From positions 8,442 through 72,441 of the forward strand of contig JAWLGJ010000013.1 in NCBI GenBank assembly GCA_041685145.1: a DNA stretch of 64,000 nucleotides. The letters are read 5' to 3'. This document shows, piece after piece, positions 35,923 to 44,932 of this stretch; within the stretch, counting starts at the first letter, position 1; the number at the start of each line of letters is the position of its first letter. The translations under genes and the position numbers were made by a program. A model generated the notes under the pieces. That model ran no database searches, was not told where the DNA came from, and saw only the letters and a list, made by a program, of their open reading frames with translations. The DNA comes from JAWLGJ01 sp041685145. Its GTDB lineage: Bacteria > Pseudomonadota > Alphaproteobacteria > Rhodospirillales > Magnetospirillaceae.

Positions 35923-37212
35923 ATGTCCGACAGTGCCCGCCTGCTGCCCGAACATCCCCAGCGCCGGGCGCTGCACGACGAGGTTCACGCCCGCCCCTAT
36001 GAACTGCTGCGTCCGCCGGTGCGGGCCTCGCATGTGGCGGTGCATGTCGGCGAGGGCCGCGCCGAGGCGGCGCGCGCCCATGTCGCGGCGCTGTGCGCCC
36101 GGATGGGCATGGAACCCCCGCCCGCCGAGGCCACCCATTTCAGCCGCGACTGCGGCGGCTTCCGGTTGCGCTGGGAACAGCACACCGAATTCGTCACCTA
36201 CACCCTGTTCCGTTTCGAGCCCTTCGAGGCGCCGTTCGCCGAACCGGCGCTGGACCGGCTGCCCCGCGACTGGCTGGAGGCGCTGCCGGGCGAGGTGCTG
36301 GTGGCCATGCATCTGGCGCTCGACGACCGCGAGCGCCCGCCCGAGGCGGTGCCGGCCCTGTTCGAGGGCCAGCAGGTCGTCGGCAGCATCACCCAGGGCG
36401 GCGCGGCGCGGGTGTGGACGGATTTCCGCCTCCATGACGACGGCTGCGGGCGCATGATGGTCTGCGACCGCGGCCTGACGCGCGGGCAGGCGGGGCGGCT
36501 GGTGCAGCGGCTGTTCGAGATCGAGACCTATCGCATGATGGCGCTGCTGACCTTTCCGCTGGCGCGGGCGACGGGGCCGCGCCTGGAGCGCCTGGACCGC
36601 GACCTTGCCGAGGTGGTGGGCCGCTTCGACGCCGTGCGCGAGGCGCGCAACGAGCGCGGCCTGCTCGACCGCCTCACCGGCATCGCCGCCGCCATCGAGA
36701 CCGTGGCCGCCGAGACCAGCTATCGCTTTTCGGCCGCGCGCGCCTATCACAACATCGTCCGCCAGCGCATCGCCGAGTTGCGCGAGGAGCGCGTGCCCGG
36801 CGTGCAGACCGTCGAGGAGTTCATGGACCGGCGCCTGACGCCGGCGATGCGCACCTGCGAGGCCACCCAGGAGCGGCTGGACGCCCTGGCCCGCCGCGTC
36901 GAGCGCGCCGGCGCCCTGCTGCGCACCCGCGTCGACATCGCCTTGGAGGAACAGAACCGCGACCTGCTGGCGTCGATGAACCGGCGCGCCAAGCTGCAAC
37001 TGCGCCTGCAGGAAACCGTCGAAGGCCTGTCGGTGGTGGCGATCAGCTATTACGCCCTTGGCCTCGTCGCCTATGCCGCCAAGGGGGGCAAGGCCGCCGG
37101 CGTGCCCGTCAGCAGCGACGTCGCCGTGGCGGTGGCGCTGCCGGTGGTGGTGGCGGCGGTGTGGTTCGCGGTGCGCCGCCTGCGCCGCAAGCTCGCCGGG
37201 CGCGAGGAGTAG
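35923..37212 (+). CDS. DUF3422 family membrane-anchored protein
   Basis: The 429-residue protein matches DUF3422, a proteobacterial family without known function. Visible features are the N-terminal HPQRRALHDEVHARPYELL, a long soluble domain and a coiled-coil stretch (about 290-360). Two C-terminal helices (about 365-385 and 395-415) resemble the CorA-like end of the family, LSVVAISYYALGLVAY. It lies 15 bases after gshA and 8 bases before truA, so it is part of this operon. Function not inferred. Confidence 0.88.
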   Translation: MSDSARLLPEHPQRRALHDEVHARPYELLRPPVRASHVAVHVGEGRAEAARAHVAALCARMGMEPPPAEATHFSRDCGGFRLRWEQHTEFVTYTLFRFEPFEAPFAEPALDRLPRDWLEALPGEVLVAMHLALDDRERPPEAVPALFEGQQVVGSITQGGAARVWTDFRLHDDGCGRMMVCDRGLTRGQAGRLVQRLFEIETYRMMALLTFPLARATGPRLERLDRDLAEVVGRFDAVREARNERGLLDRLTGIAAAIETVAAETSYRFSAARAYHNIVRQRIAELREERVPGVQTVEEFMDRRLTPAMRTCEATQERLDALARRVERAGALLRTRVDIALEEQNRDLLASMNRRAKLQLRLQETVEGLSVVAISYYALGLVAYAAKGGKAAGVPVSSDVAVAVALPVVVAAVWFAVRRLRRKLAGREE

Positions 37213-37220
37213 GGGCGGCC

Positions 37221-37958
37221 ATGCCCCGCTACCGCCTGACGCTGGAATACGACGGCACCGGCTTCGTGGGCTGGCAGCGTCAGGACAACGGCCCGTCGGT
37301 GCAGCAGGCGCTGGAGGAGGCGGCGGCGCGGCTGTGCGGGCACCCCGTCCAGGCGGTGGCGGCGGGGCGCACCGATTCCGGCGTCCACGCCACCGGACAG
37401 GTGGCGCATGTCGACCTGGAGAAGGATTTCCCCGCCGACACCGTCCGCGATGCCCTCAACTTCCACCTCAAGGGCCGGGCGGTGGCGGTACTGACGGCGG
37501 CGACGGCGGCGGCCGACTTCCACGCCCGCTTTTCGGCCCGCGAGCGGCGCTACCTCTACCGCATCCTCAACCGTCGCCCGCCGCCCGTCCTCGACCGCGA
37601 GCGGGTGTGGTGGGTGCCGCGCCCGCTGGACGTGGCGGCGATGGCGGCGGCGGCCGCGCATCTGGTCGGGCGCCACGACTTCACCACCTTCCGCGCCGCC
37701 GAATGCCAGGCCAATTCGCCGGTCAAGACGCTGGACGAACTGGCGGTGACGGCGGCGGGCGAGGAGGTTTGCGTCACCGCGCGGGCGCGCTCGTTCCTGC
37801 ACCATCAGGTGCGCAACATGGTCGGCACCCTGCGGCTGGTGGGCGAGGGCAAATGGCGCCCCGACGACGTGGCGGCGGCGCTGGCGGCGCGGGCGCGCCG
37901 CGCCGGCGGGCCGACGGCGCCGGCCTGTGGGCTCTACCTGACGGGCGTCGGCTACTGA
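37221..37958 (+). CDS. truA: tRNA pseudouridine(38-40) synthase
   Basis: TruA forms pseudouridine at positions 38-40 of tRNA anticodon arms. The 245-residue protein has YDGTGFVGWQRQ, the catalytic Asp in AAGRTDSGVHATGQV, YLYRILNRRPPPVLD and SFLHHQVRNMVG. It is complete and normal. Its stop overlaps the convergent membrane-protein gene by seven bases. Confidence 0.97.
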   Translation: MPRYRLTLEYDGTGFVGWQRQDNGPSVQQALEEAAARLCGHPVQAVAAGRTDSGVHATGQVAHVDLEKDFPADTVRDALNFHLKGRAVAVLTAATAAADFHARFSARERRYLYRILNRRPPPVLDRERVWWVPRPLDVAAMAAAAAHLVGRHDFTTFRAAECQANSPVKTLDELAVTAAGEEVCVTARARSFLHHQVRNMVGTLRLVGEGKWRPDDVAAALAARARRAGGPTAPACGLYLTGVGY

Positions 37959-38536
37959 ATGAGCTGGGCGCCGCTCAACGACAGGGTAACGCCCTCGATG
38001 GTCAGGCTGAGCACGAAGTCGGCGAAGACGACGCCGATGGCGCTGAATCCGTCCACCTGCAACCCCTCGCGGGCGATGAACCAGTTGTAGACCAGCGTGG
38101 CGATGAACAGCACCAGGGCCAGGAACTGCGCCAGCACCGACGGCCCGCCGCCGCCGGTGGTGGCGATCAGCGTCAGCACCACGAAGGCCGTCAGCGGCAC
38201 GAGCTGGAACCAGTTATAGGCCACCATGTAGCGGAAGAAGTTCTCCTCCCGCCGCAGCGCCCGCGACAGATAGACCATCAGCAGCGGGAAGGCCACCCAG
38301 CCCATGACATAGGCGATGACCTGCACCGACAGGAAGCGCAGCGGCTGCTCGCTCACCCCGGCGGCGACGTCCACCAGCAGCAGCACGGCATAGACCGGCG
38401 CCAGGATTGCGGCGGCGGTGAACGAGCGCCAGAAGCCTTCCAGCGAGGCGTTGAAAAAGGCGAAGGCGCCCTTGTCGCGGCGCAGCAGCCGGGTGATGCC
38501 ATAGGCCGCCCCGGCCAGTTCCTTGGCGCTCAGCAT
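37952..38536 (-). CDS. Hypothetical multi-pass membrane protein
   Basis: The 194-residue protein has about five hydrophobic helices with short loops and a cytoplasmic-looking start (MLSAKELAGAAYGITRLLRRDKGAF). No family was recognised with confidence; the pattern resembles small Yip1-like or transport-associated proteins. The ATG overlaps the dapE stop, so it is the last gene of a dapD-dapE run and is translationally coupled to it. A link to lysine or peptidoglycan synthesis is only positional. Confidence 0.75.
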   Translation of the reverse strand: MLSAKELAGAAYGITRLLRRDKGAFAFFNASLEGFWRSFTAAAILAPVYAVLLLVDVAAGVSEQPLRFLSVQVIAYVMGWVAFPLLMVYLSRALRREENFFRYMVAYNWFQLVPLTAFVVLTLIATTGGGGPSVLAQFLALVLFIATLVYNWFIAREGLQVDGFSAIGVVFADFVLSLTIEGVTLSLSGAQLIQ

Positions 38537-39681
38537 CGCGCGAACCAGCCCTTCAGAAGCTGATAATAGACGCGGGTCAGTGCCTCCAGGTCGGCGGCGG
38601 CGACGCATTCGTCGGCTTTGTGCATGGTCTGCCCGACAAGGCCGAATTCGGCGACGGGGCAATAATCCTTGATGAAGCGGGCGTCGGAGGTGCCCCCCGA
38701 GGTGGAGAGTTCCGGCTCCACCCCCAGCACCGCGCGCACCGCCCCGGCGAGGGCGTCCGTCAGCGGCCCCGGCGGGGTGAGGAAGGATTCGCCCGACACC
38801 TCGACCTCCAGCGCATGGGCGCCGCCGACGCCGTCGCAGGTGCGCCGCAGCCAGCGTTCCAGGCTCGCGCCCGAGTGCCGGTCGTTGAAGCGGATGTTGA
38901 ATGCGGCGCGGGCCTCGGCCGGGATGACGTTGGTGGCCGGATTGCCGACGTCGACGGTGGTGATCTGGATGGTCGAGGGCTGGAAATGCTCGCTGCCGGC
39001 GTCCAGCGGCCGGGCGGTGATCGCGCGCAGCATCTCCAACAGGCGCGGAATGGGGTTGTCGGCCAGGTGCGGATAGGCGACGTGCCCCTGGGTGCCGCGC
39101 ACCGTCAACCGCCCATTGAGGCTGCCGCGGCGGCCGATCTTGATCATCTCGCCCAGGCGGCCGGGATTGGTGGGCTCGCCGACCACGCAGGCATCGAGGC
39201 GCTCGCCGCGCGCCGCCAGCCATTCCAGCACCCGCCGGGTGCCGTCCACCGCCGGGCCTTCCTCGTCGCCGGTGATCAGCAGGCTGATGCTGCCCGGCGG
39301 CGTGCCCGCCTCGTCGACGAAGCGCGCCACGGCGGCGACGAAGCTGGCGATGGCGCCCTTCATGTCGGCGGCGCCGCGCCCGAACAGCCGGCCGTCGCGG
39401 ACCTCGCCGGCGAAGGGATCCAGTGACCAGCCGCCGCCCGGCGGCACCACGTCGGTATGCCCGGCGAAGCAGAAATTCGGCCCCTCCGCGCCCCGGCGGG
39501 CGTAGAGATTGCGAATCGCCGGGCGCCCTTCCTCGGCGCCGAAGCTCAGGTCATGGCAGGCGAAGCCCAGCCGCCCCAGCGCCTCGGCCAGGACGTCCAG
39601 GGCGCCTTCGTCCGCCGGGGTCACGCTCGGCCGGCGGATAAGCGCCCGCGCCAGCGGTAAGGGGTCGGTCAGCGGGCTCAA
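38530..39681 (-). CDS. dapE: Succinyl-diaminopimelate desuccinylase
   Basis: DapE is a dizinc hydrolase of the lysine/DAP pathway. The 383-residue protein has the metal and catalytic segments CFAGHTDVVPPGG, GRGAADMKGAIA, LITGDEEGPAVDGT and VVGEPTNPGRLG, and a late TSGGTSDARFIKDYC. The start is a TTG at 39681 overlapping the dapD stop (TTGA). All residues expected for activity are present. Confidence 0.96.
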   Translation of the reverse strand: MSPLTDPLPLARALIRRPSVTPADEGALDVLAEALGRLGFACHDLSFGAEEGRPAIRNLYARRGAEGPNFCFAGHTDVVPPGGGWSLDPFAGEVRDGRLFGRGAADMKGAIASFVAAVARFVDEAGTPPGSISLLITGDEEGPAVDGTRRVLEWLAARGERLDACVVGEPTNPGRLGEMIKIGRRGSLNGRLTVRGTQGHVAYPHLADNPIPRLLEMLRAITARPLDAGSEHFQPSTIQITTVDVGNPATNVIPAEARAAFNIRFNDRHSGASLERWLRRTCDGVGGAHALEVEVSGESFLTPPGPLTDALAGAVRAVLGVEPELSTSGGTSDARFIKDYCPVAEFGLVGQTMHKADECVAAADLEALTRVYYQLLKGWFARC

Positions 39682-40523
39682 TCGCGCAGCAACTCGTTGA
39701 TGGACACCTTGGCGCGGGTGCGCTCGTCGACGCGCTTGACGATGACGGCGCAGTAAAGGCCGGGGCCGGGGCTGCCGTCGGGCAGCGGCTTGCCGGCCAG
39801 GGTGCCGGGCACCACCACCGAATAGGCCGGCACGCGGCCCTGGAACACCTCGCCGGTGGCGCGGTCGACGATCTTGGTCGAGGCGCCGATATAGACGCCC
39901 ATCGACAGCACCGCCCCCTGTTCGACCACCACGCCCTCGGCGACCTCGGCGCGGGCGCCGATGAAGCAGTCGTCCTCGATGATCACCGGCCCGGCCTGCA
40001 AGGGCTCCAGCACGCCGCCGATGCCGGCGCCGCCCGAAAGATGCACGTTCTTGCCGATCTGGGCGCAGGAGCCGACGGTGGCCCAGGTGTCGACCATCGT
40101 GCCGGAATCGACATAGGCGCCGATGTTCACGAAGCTGGGCATCAGCACCACGCCGGGGGCGATATAGGCCGAACGCCGCACGACGCAGTCGGGCACGGCG
40201 CGGAAACCGGCCGTGCGGAAGCGGGCCTCGTCCCAGCCGGCGAATTTCGACGGCACCTTGTCGAACCAGCCGGCGCCGCCGGGGCCGCCGGGCACCAGGC
40301 GCATGTCGTTGAGGCGGAACGACAGCAGCACCGCCTTCTTAACCCACTGGTTCACCGTCCACCGCCCGACGTCGATGCGCTCGGCGACGCGGACCTTGCC
40401 GGTGTCCAGCGCCTCCAGGGTCGCCTCGACGGCGTCGCGCACCTCGCCGGTGGTCGCGGGGGTGATCTCGGAGCGCCGCTCCCAGGCGGCGTCTATGACG
40501 TCCTGAAGTTTTGCCGTGTCCAT
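39678..40523 (-). CDS. dapD: Tetrahydrodipicolinate N-succinyltransferase
   Basis: DapD succinylates tetrahydrodipicolinate in the succinylase branch of DAP/lysine synthesis. The 281-residue protein has an N-terminal helical part (MDTAKLQDVIDAAWERR) and a left-handed beta helix of hexapeptide repeats (GVVLMPSFVNIGAYVDSGTM onward). It is followed directly by dapE, so product passes to the next enzyme. Longer upstream frames do not match the family start. Confidence 0.97.
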   Translation of the reverse strand: MDTAKLQDVIDAAWERRSEITPATTGEVRDAVEATLEALDTGKVRVAERIDVGRWTVNQWVKKAVLLSFRLNDMRLVPGGPGGAGWFDKVPSKFAGWDEARFRTAGFRAVPDCVVRRSAYIAPGVVLMPSFVNIGAYVDSGTMVDTWATVGSCAQIGKNVHLSGGAGIGGVLEPLQAGPVIIEDDCFIGARAEVAEGVVVEQGAVLSMGVYIGASTKIVDRATGEVFQGRVPAYSVVVPGTLAGKPLPDGSPGPGLYCAVIVKRVDERTRAKVSINELLRD

Positions 40524-40608
40524 TGGCGCCCCGTACACTCGGTTGCATTCGCGGCAGGAAGATACCCGCTGCCCGCCGGGCAGAACAAGACCGGAAAGGA
40601 TCAAGCCC

Positions 40609-42345
40609 ATGCGCGCCCGTCTCCTCGGCCTGCTGTTGCTGCTGGTGCCGCTGTCGGCGGCGGCGCAGCAGCAGCAGCCCGAACCCGCCGCCGGCCGCCA
40701 CGAGCGGCCCCTGGCCACCGCCGAGGCGGCGATGGTGGTGGCGGCGCACCCCTTGGCCGCCGAGGCGGGGGCGGCGACGCTGGAGGCGGGCGGCACCGCC
40801 GCCGATGCCGTAGTGGCGGCGCAGTTGGTGCTGAACCTCGTGGAGCCGCAAAGCTCCGGGCTTGGCGGCGGCGGCTTCCTGCTCCATCACGACTCCCGCA
40901 CCGGCCGCGCCACCGCCTGGGACGGCCGCGAGACGGCGCCGCTGGCCGCCGGGTCCGACCTGTTCCTGGACGCCTCGGGCGCGCCGCTGGGCTTCTGGGA
41001 GGCGGTGGTGGGCGGGCGCGGCGTCGGCACCCCCGGCACCGTGGCGCTGCTGCACGCCGTTCACGCCGCCCACGGCCGCCTGCCCTGGCCGCGCCTGTTC
41101 GAGCCGGCGATCCGGCTGGCCGAGGAAGGATTCGCGGTGTCGCCGCGGCTGGCGGCGCTGCTGGCGGGGCGCGAGGGCGAGCGCCTGCGCGGCGATCCGG
41201 CGGCCCGCGCGCTCTATTTCCCCGCCGGCGAGCCGCTGGCGGCCGGCGACACCCTGCGCAACCCGGCCTTCGCCGCGACCCTGCGCGCCATCGCCGAGGC
41301 GGGGCCGGCGGCTTTCTACCGTGGCGCCATCGCCGGCGACATCGTCGCGGCGGTGCAAGGGCACGCGGGCAATCCCGGCCTGCTGGCCGAGGACGATCTC
41401 GCGGGCTATCGGGTGGTGCCGCGCGATCCGGTCTGCGCCGCCTATCGCGGTTACCGCGTCTGCGGCATGGGGCCGCCGAGTTCGGGGGCGCTGACGGTGG
41501 GGCAGATCCTGGCCCTCCTGGAGCATTTCGACCTGGGGGCGCTGGGGCCGGGCTCGCCCTTGGCCTGGCATCTGTTCGCCGAGGCCTCCAAGCTCGCCTA
41601 TGCCGACCGCGGCCTCTACATGGCGGACGACGATTTCGTCGCCGTGCCGGTGGCGGGGCTGCTGGACCCCGGCTATGTGACGGCGCGGGCGCAGCGCATC
41701 GCGCGCGCCGAGGCCATGCCCGCCCCGGCGCCGCCCGGCAACCCGCCGTGGCGGCAGCGCGAACCCCGCGCCGCCGGCGCCGACGGCGAACGCCCCGGCA
41801 CCACCCACCTGTCCATCGTCGACGCCGAGGGCAACGCCATCGCCTACACCGGCAGCATCGAGCAGGCCTTCGGCGCGACGCTCATGGTGCGCGGCTTCCT
41901 GCTCAACAACGAATTGACGGATTTTTCCTTCCGGCCCGAAGTGGACGGCGTGCCGGTGGCCAACCGCGTGCAGCCGGGCAAGCGGCCGCGCAGCTCGATG
42001 GCGCCGACGCTGGTCTATGGCCCCGACGGCCGGCTGGCGATGGTGCTGGGCTCGCCCGGCGGCAGCCGCATCATCGCCTATGTCGCCCAGACGCTGGTGG
42101 CGATGATCGACTGGGGCCTCGACCCCCAGGCGGCGGTGGCCCTGGGCCATGTCTTCAACGGCAACGGCGCCACCCAGGTCGAGGCCGGCACCGAGGCCGA
42201 GGCGCTGGCCGAACCCCTGCGCGCCCGGGGCCACGAGGTGGCGGCGCGCGAAATGACCAGCGGCCTGCACGTCATCCGCATCACCCCGGACGGCTTGCAG
42301 GCCGGGATCGACCCCCGCCGCGAGGGCAGGGCGGTGGGGTGGTAG
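40609..42345 (+). CDS. ggt: Gamma-glutamyltransferase
   Basis: Ggt is a periplasmic Ntn-hydrolase that cleaves glutathione and transfers its gamma-glutamyl group. The 578-residue precursor has a signal peptide (1-20), the large-subunit region (VEPQSSGLGGGGFLLHH), the self-cleavage and catalytic Thr in GTTHLSIVDAEGN, and GSPGGSRIIAY in the small subunit. ATG at 40609 follows AAAGGA. It probably scavenges glutathione made via gshA. Confidence 0.95.
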   Translation: MRARLLGLLLLLVPLSAAAQQQQPEPAAGRHERPLATAEAAMVVAAHPLAAEAGAATLEAGGTAADAVVAAQLVLNLVEPQSSGLGGGGFLLHHDSRTGRATAWDGRETAPLAAGSDLFLDASGAPLGFWEAVVGGRGVGTPGTVALLHAVHAAHGRLPWPRLFEPAIRLAEEGFAVSPRLAALLAGREGERLRGDPAARALYFPAGEPLAAGDTLRNPAFAATLRAIAEAGPAAFYRGAIAGDIVAAVQGHAGNPGLLAEDDLAGYRVVPRDPVCAAYRGYRVCGMGPPSSGALTVGQILALLEHFDLGALGPGSPLAWHLFAEASKLAYADRGLYMADDDFVAVPVAGLLDPGYVTARAQRIARAEAMPAPAPPGNPPWRQREPRAAGADGERPGTTHLSIVDAEGNAIAYTGSIEQAFGATLMVRGFLLNNELTDFSFRPEVDGVPVANRVQPGKRPRSSMAPTLVYGPDGRLAMVLGSPGGSRIIAYVAQTLVAMIDWGLDPQAAVALGHVFNGNGATQVEAGTEAEALAEPLRARGHEVAAREMTSGLHVIRITPDGLQAGIDPRREGRAVGW

Positions 42346-42349
42346 GGCC

Positions 42350-43093
42350 TCATCCTGCCGGTGCGAGCGTCGCCTTCGGTCTGCCCGCCTCGTCCCAATC
42401 GTCCCAGCCCGGGAAGGAGAGCGGTCGCGCGTCCTCCAGGCGCTCCAACCGCCGGGCCCACGCCGCCAGATCGGCTTCGCGCTGGCGGCGGGCTTCGCCC
42501 TCGCACCGATAGGCGTAGCCGTGGCCCTGGACGCCGTGGGCGACGAAGGGCGGCAACACCGTGAATCCCATGTAGTGGAGCGAATACTGGATCGGCCACA
42601 GCAGGTGGTCGATGTCGCCGCCACGGCCGCCAGGCGCGAAACTGCCGGCTGGCGCGCCGGTGGTCACCGAAAGAATGGCGCGCCGGCCCCGGAAGTGGCC
42701 GCGATCATAGCGCATGGTGCTGGTGTAGAGGCCGCCGCTGACGAACACGCGGTCGAACCAGCCCTTGAGCATCGCCGGTTGCGCGTGCCACCACAGAGGG
42801 AACTGCAAAACCACCAAGTCCGCCCGTTCGAGGCGCTCGATCTCTTGGCGGACGTCCGCCGGCAAAGCGTCCGCCCGCCAGGCGTGCCTTTGTTCGCCCA
42901 ACGCGGAAAACCGCTCGTGGTCGACGCGGCGGCGATAATGCCCCGGACCCTCGACGGGGTCGAAGCCCTCGCCGTAAAGGTCGGAAACCTCCACCGAGTG
43001 GCCCAGCCGTCCCAAGGTCTGGGCCGCGACGTCCTTCAGCGAACCGTTGAAGGAGGATGGTTCCGGGTGGCTGAACACGATCAGCGCGTGCAT
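42350..43093 (-). CDS. NQO1-like NAD(P)H-dependent flavoprotein
   Basis: The 247-residue protein has the flavodoxin-like quinone reductase fold: start MHALIVFSHPEPSSFNGSL, then LVVLQFPLWWHAQPAMLKGWFDRV and SVTTGAPAGSFAPGG. Members reduce quinones or related electrophiles with two electrons. It is divergent from a LysR regulator, the usual arrangement for inducible reductases. Substrate is unknown. Confidence 0.9.
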   Translation of the reverse strand: MHALIVFSHPEPSSFNGSLKDVAAQTLGRLGHSVEVSDLYGEGFDPVEGPGHYRRRVDHERFSALGEQRHAWRADALPADVRQEIERLERADLVVLQFPLWWHAQPAMLKGWFDRVFVSGGLYTSTMRYDRGHFRGRRAILSVTTGAPAGSFAPGGRGGDIDHLLWPIQYSLHYMGFTVLPPFVAHGVQGHGYAYRCEGEARRQREADLAAWARRLERLEDARPLSFPGWDDWDEAGRPKATLAPAG

Positions 43094-43124
43094 GGCCAGA
43101 AACTCCCGTCGTGGCTTGTGCGCC

Positions 43125-43141
43125 GAACAGATAGACTGTTC
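43125..43141. promoter_or_regulatory. Palindrome in the LysR-reductase intergenic region
   Basis: GAACAG (43125-43130), ATAGA and CTGTTC (43136-43141) form a perfect six-base inverted repeat between the divergent reductase and LysR genes. It is a good candidate operator for the LysR-type protein, which usually binds such dyads. Confidence 0.45.
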
Positions 43142-43187
43142 CGTGACGAACCGAAATTAGCCAAGAACGACCAACGAGTTTGCAAGA

Positions 43188-44084
43188 ATGAACAAAAGGC
43201 TGCATTGGGACGACCTGCGTATCGTGCTGGCGGTTGCCGAAGCCGGCTCGCTGTCGGGCGCGGCGCGCAAGCTGCGCGTCAGCCACGCCACCGTTTTCCG
43301 TCGCCTGGCCGTCGTCGAGGATGGACTCGGCGCCCGGCTGTTTCACCGCGCGCGCAACGGCTACACTCCCACCCCTGCCGGCGAGGAGGCCGCGGCCGCG
43401 GCGCGGGGCATCCAGGCGCAGGTGCGGGACGTGGAGCGACGGGTGGCGGGGCGGGATCTGCGACCGTCGGGGACGGTGCGTCTGACCACCACTGATTCTC
43501 TCCTGATGGGGCTGTTGGCTCCGGTGATCGCGCGCTTTCGCCTCGCCTATCCCGAGATCGGCCTGGAAATCGTGGTCGCGAACCAACTCTTCGACCTATC
43601 CAAGCGCGAGGCCGACGTCGCCCTGCGGCCCTCGTCGAGGCCGCCGGAAGCGCTGGTCGGGCGCAAGCTGGGAATCCTGGCCCAGGCCATCTACGCGCGC
43701 CGTCAGATCATCGCGGCCGATGAGGGCGGACCGGACCTTCGTGCCGCGGAGTGGGTGGGTCCGGACGAGCGGATGGCCTATCGCGATCTGGACAGGTGGA
43801 TGGCGGCCCAGGGGCTTGCGGCGCGCTGCCGCTGCCGGGTGGATTCCGTGCTGGGAATGCTTGGCGCGGTGCGGGAGGGGGTCGGGCTGGCGGTGCTGCC
43901 CTGCTATCTCGGCGACGCCGACCCGGCGCTGACCCGGATTGGCGCGCCTCTGCCCGAACTCGCGACGGATCTGTGGCTGTTGACCCACCCGGACCTGCGC
44001 CGGACGGCGCGGATTCGGGCGGTGCTGGATGTCGTCGCCGATGCCGTGAGGAAAGAGCAGCCCCGCCTTGCGGGCGGGGCATGA
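43188..44084 (+). CDS. LysR-family transcriptional regulator
   Basis: The 298-residue protein has an N-terminal winged helix (DDLRIVLAVAEAGSLSGAARKLRVSHATVFRRL) and a periplasmic-binding-type effector domain starting at GTVRLTTTDSLLMGLLAPV. It is divergent from the NQO1-like gene and probably controls it. The inducer is not shown by sequence. Its stop is only five bases from the convergent HAD gene. Confidence 0.92.
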   Translation: MNKRLHWDDLRIVLAVAEAGSLSGAARKLRVSHATVFRRLAVVEDGLGARLFHRARNGYTPTPAGEEAAAAARGIQAQVRDVERRVAGRDLRPSGTVRLTTTDSLLMGLLAPVIARFRLAYPEIGLEIVVANQLFDLSKREADVALRPSSRPPEALVGRKLGILAQAIYARRQIIAADEGGPDLRAAEWVGPDERMAYRDLDRWMAAQGLAARCRCRVDSVLGMLGAVREGVGLAVLPCYLGDADPALTRIGAPLPELATDLWLLTHPDLRRTARIRAVLDVVADAVRKEQPRLAGGA

Positions 44085-44088
44085 GCGG

Positions 44089-44805
44089 TCATCGGTCGTT
44101 CTGCGCCGCCGCCACCCCCTCCAGCCAGTCGGCCAGATCTTCGGTGATGTGGTGGACGTGGCTCATGTCGTCGGCGGGCTGGGTGGTCCAGTGGTCGTGG
44201 GCGACGTCGCGCACCCACACCGTGGTCATGCCGATGGCGTGGGCGGGCACGAGGTTGTGGTGGATGTCCTCGAACATGCAGGCGGCGCGGGCGTCGAGGC
44301 CGTGGCGCTCGACCATGCGGCGATAGGTCTCGGGCCGCGGCTTGGGCACGAAGTCGGCCGCCTGGATGTCGAAGATGCCCTCGAAGGCTTCCGCGATGCC
44401 GATGTGCTCCAGCACGTTGCGGGCGTGGCGCTCCGAGCCGTTGGTGAACACCAGCTTGCGCCCCTCGATGCGCCGCAGCGCCTCGATCAGCCGGGCGTTG
44501 GGCGGTATCACCGAGCAGTCGACCTCGTGCACATAGTCCAGGAAGGCCGCTGGCTCGATGCCGTGGCGCAGCATCAGCCCCCGCAGGGTGGTGCCGAACT
44601 CGCGGTAGTAACGCTTCTGCAGCCGGAACGCCTCGTCGAGGTCGAGGCGCAGGCGCTCGGCAATGAAGCGCCGCATCCGCAGGTCGATCTGCGGGAACAG
44701 GCTGCACGAGGCGGGATAGAGCGTGTTGTCGAGGTCGAACACCCAGGCCTCGACATGGGCGACGGCGGGCGGCTGCGGCGGGGGACTGGCGGCGGCATCG
44801 GACAT
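44089..44805 (-). CDS. HAD-family pyrimidine 5'-nucleotidase-like protein
   Basis: The protein (about 238 residues) has the HAD nucleophile motif VFDLDNTLYPA, the LVFTNGSERHA motif and the late MFEDIHHNL with the acidic metal site. These match the SDT1/PhoP-type pyrimidine 5'-nucleotidase branch. The ATG at 44805 is chosen because sequence upstream of it is low-complexity Pro-rich. It is divergent from the GGDEF gene. Confidence 0.87.
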   Translation of the reverse strand: MSDAAASPPPQPPAVAHVEAWVFDLDNTLYPASCSLFPQIDLRMRRFIAERLRLDLDEAFRLQKRYYREFGTTLRGLMLRHGIEPAAFLDYVHEVDCSVIPPNARLIEALRRIEGRKLVFTNGSERHARNVLEHIGIAEAFEGIFDIQAADFVPKPRPETYRRMVERHGLDARAACMFEDIHHNLVPAHAIGMTTVWVRDVAHDHWTTQPADDMSHVHHITEDLADWLEGVAAAQNDR

Positions 44806-44932
44806 GGCCCATAGGTACGGCCGCGGGGGCGGCGGGGCAAGCGGGAATGGCAAGGATTGCTTTGACACCCTCGGCGGCGCGGGCCATCCTGCCGTTCAAA
44901 ATGCACATTCCGTCCGCACCGAGGGGGGTGCC

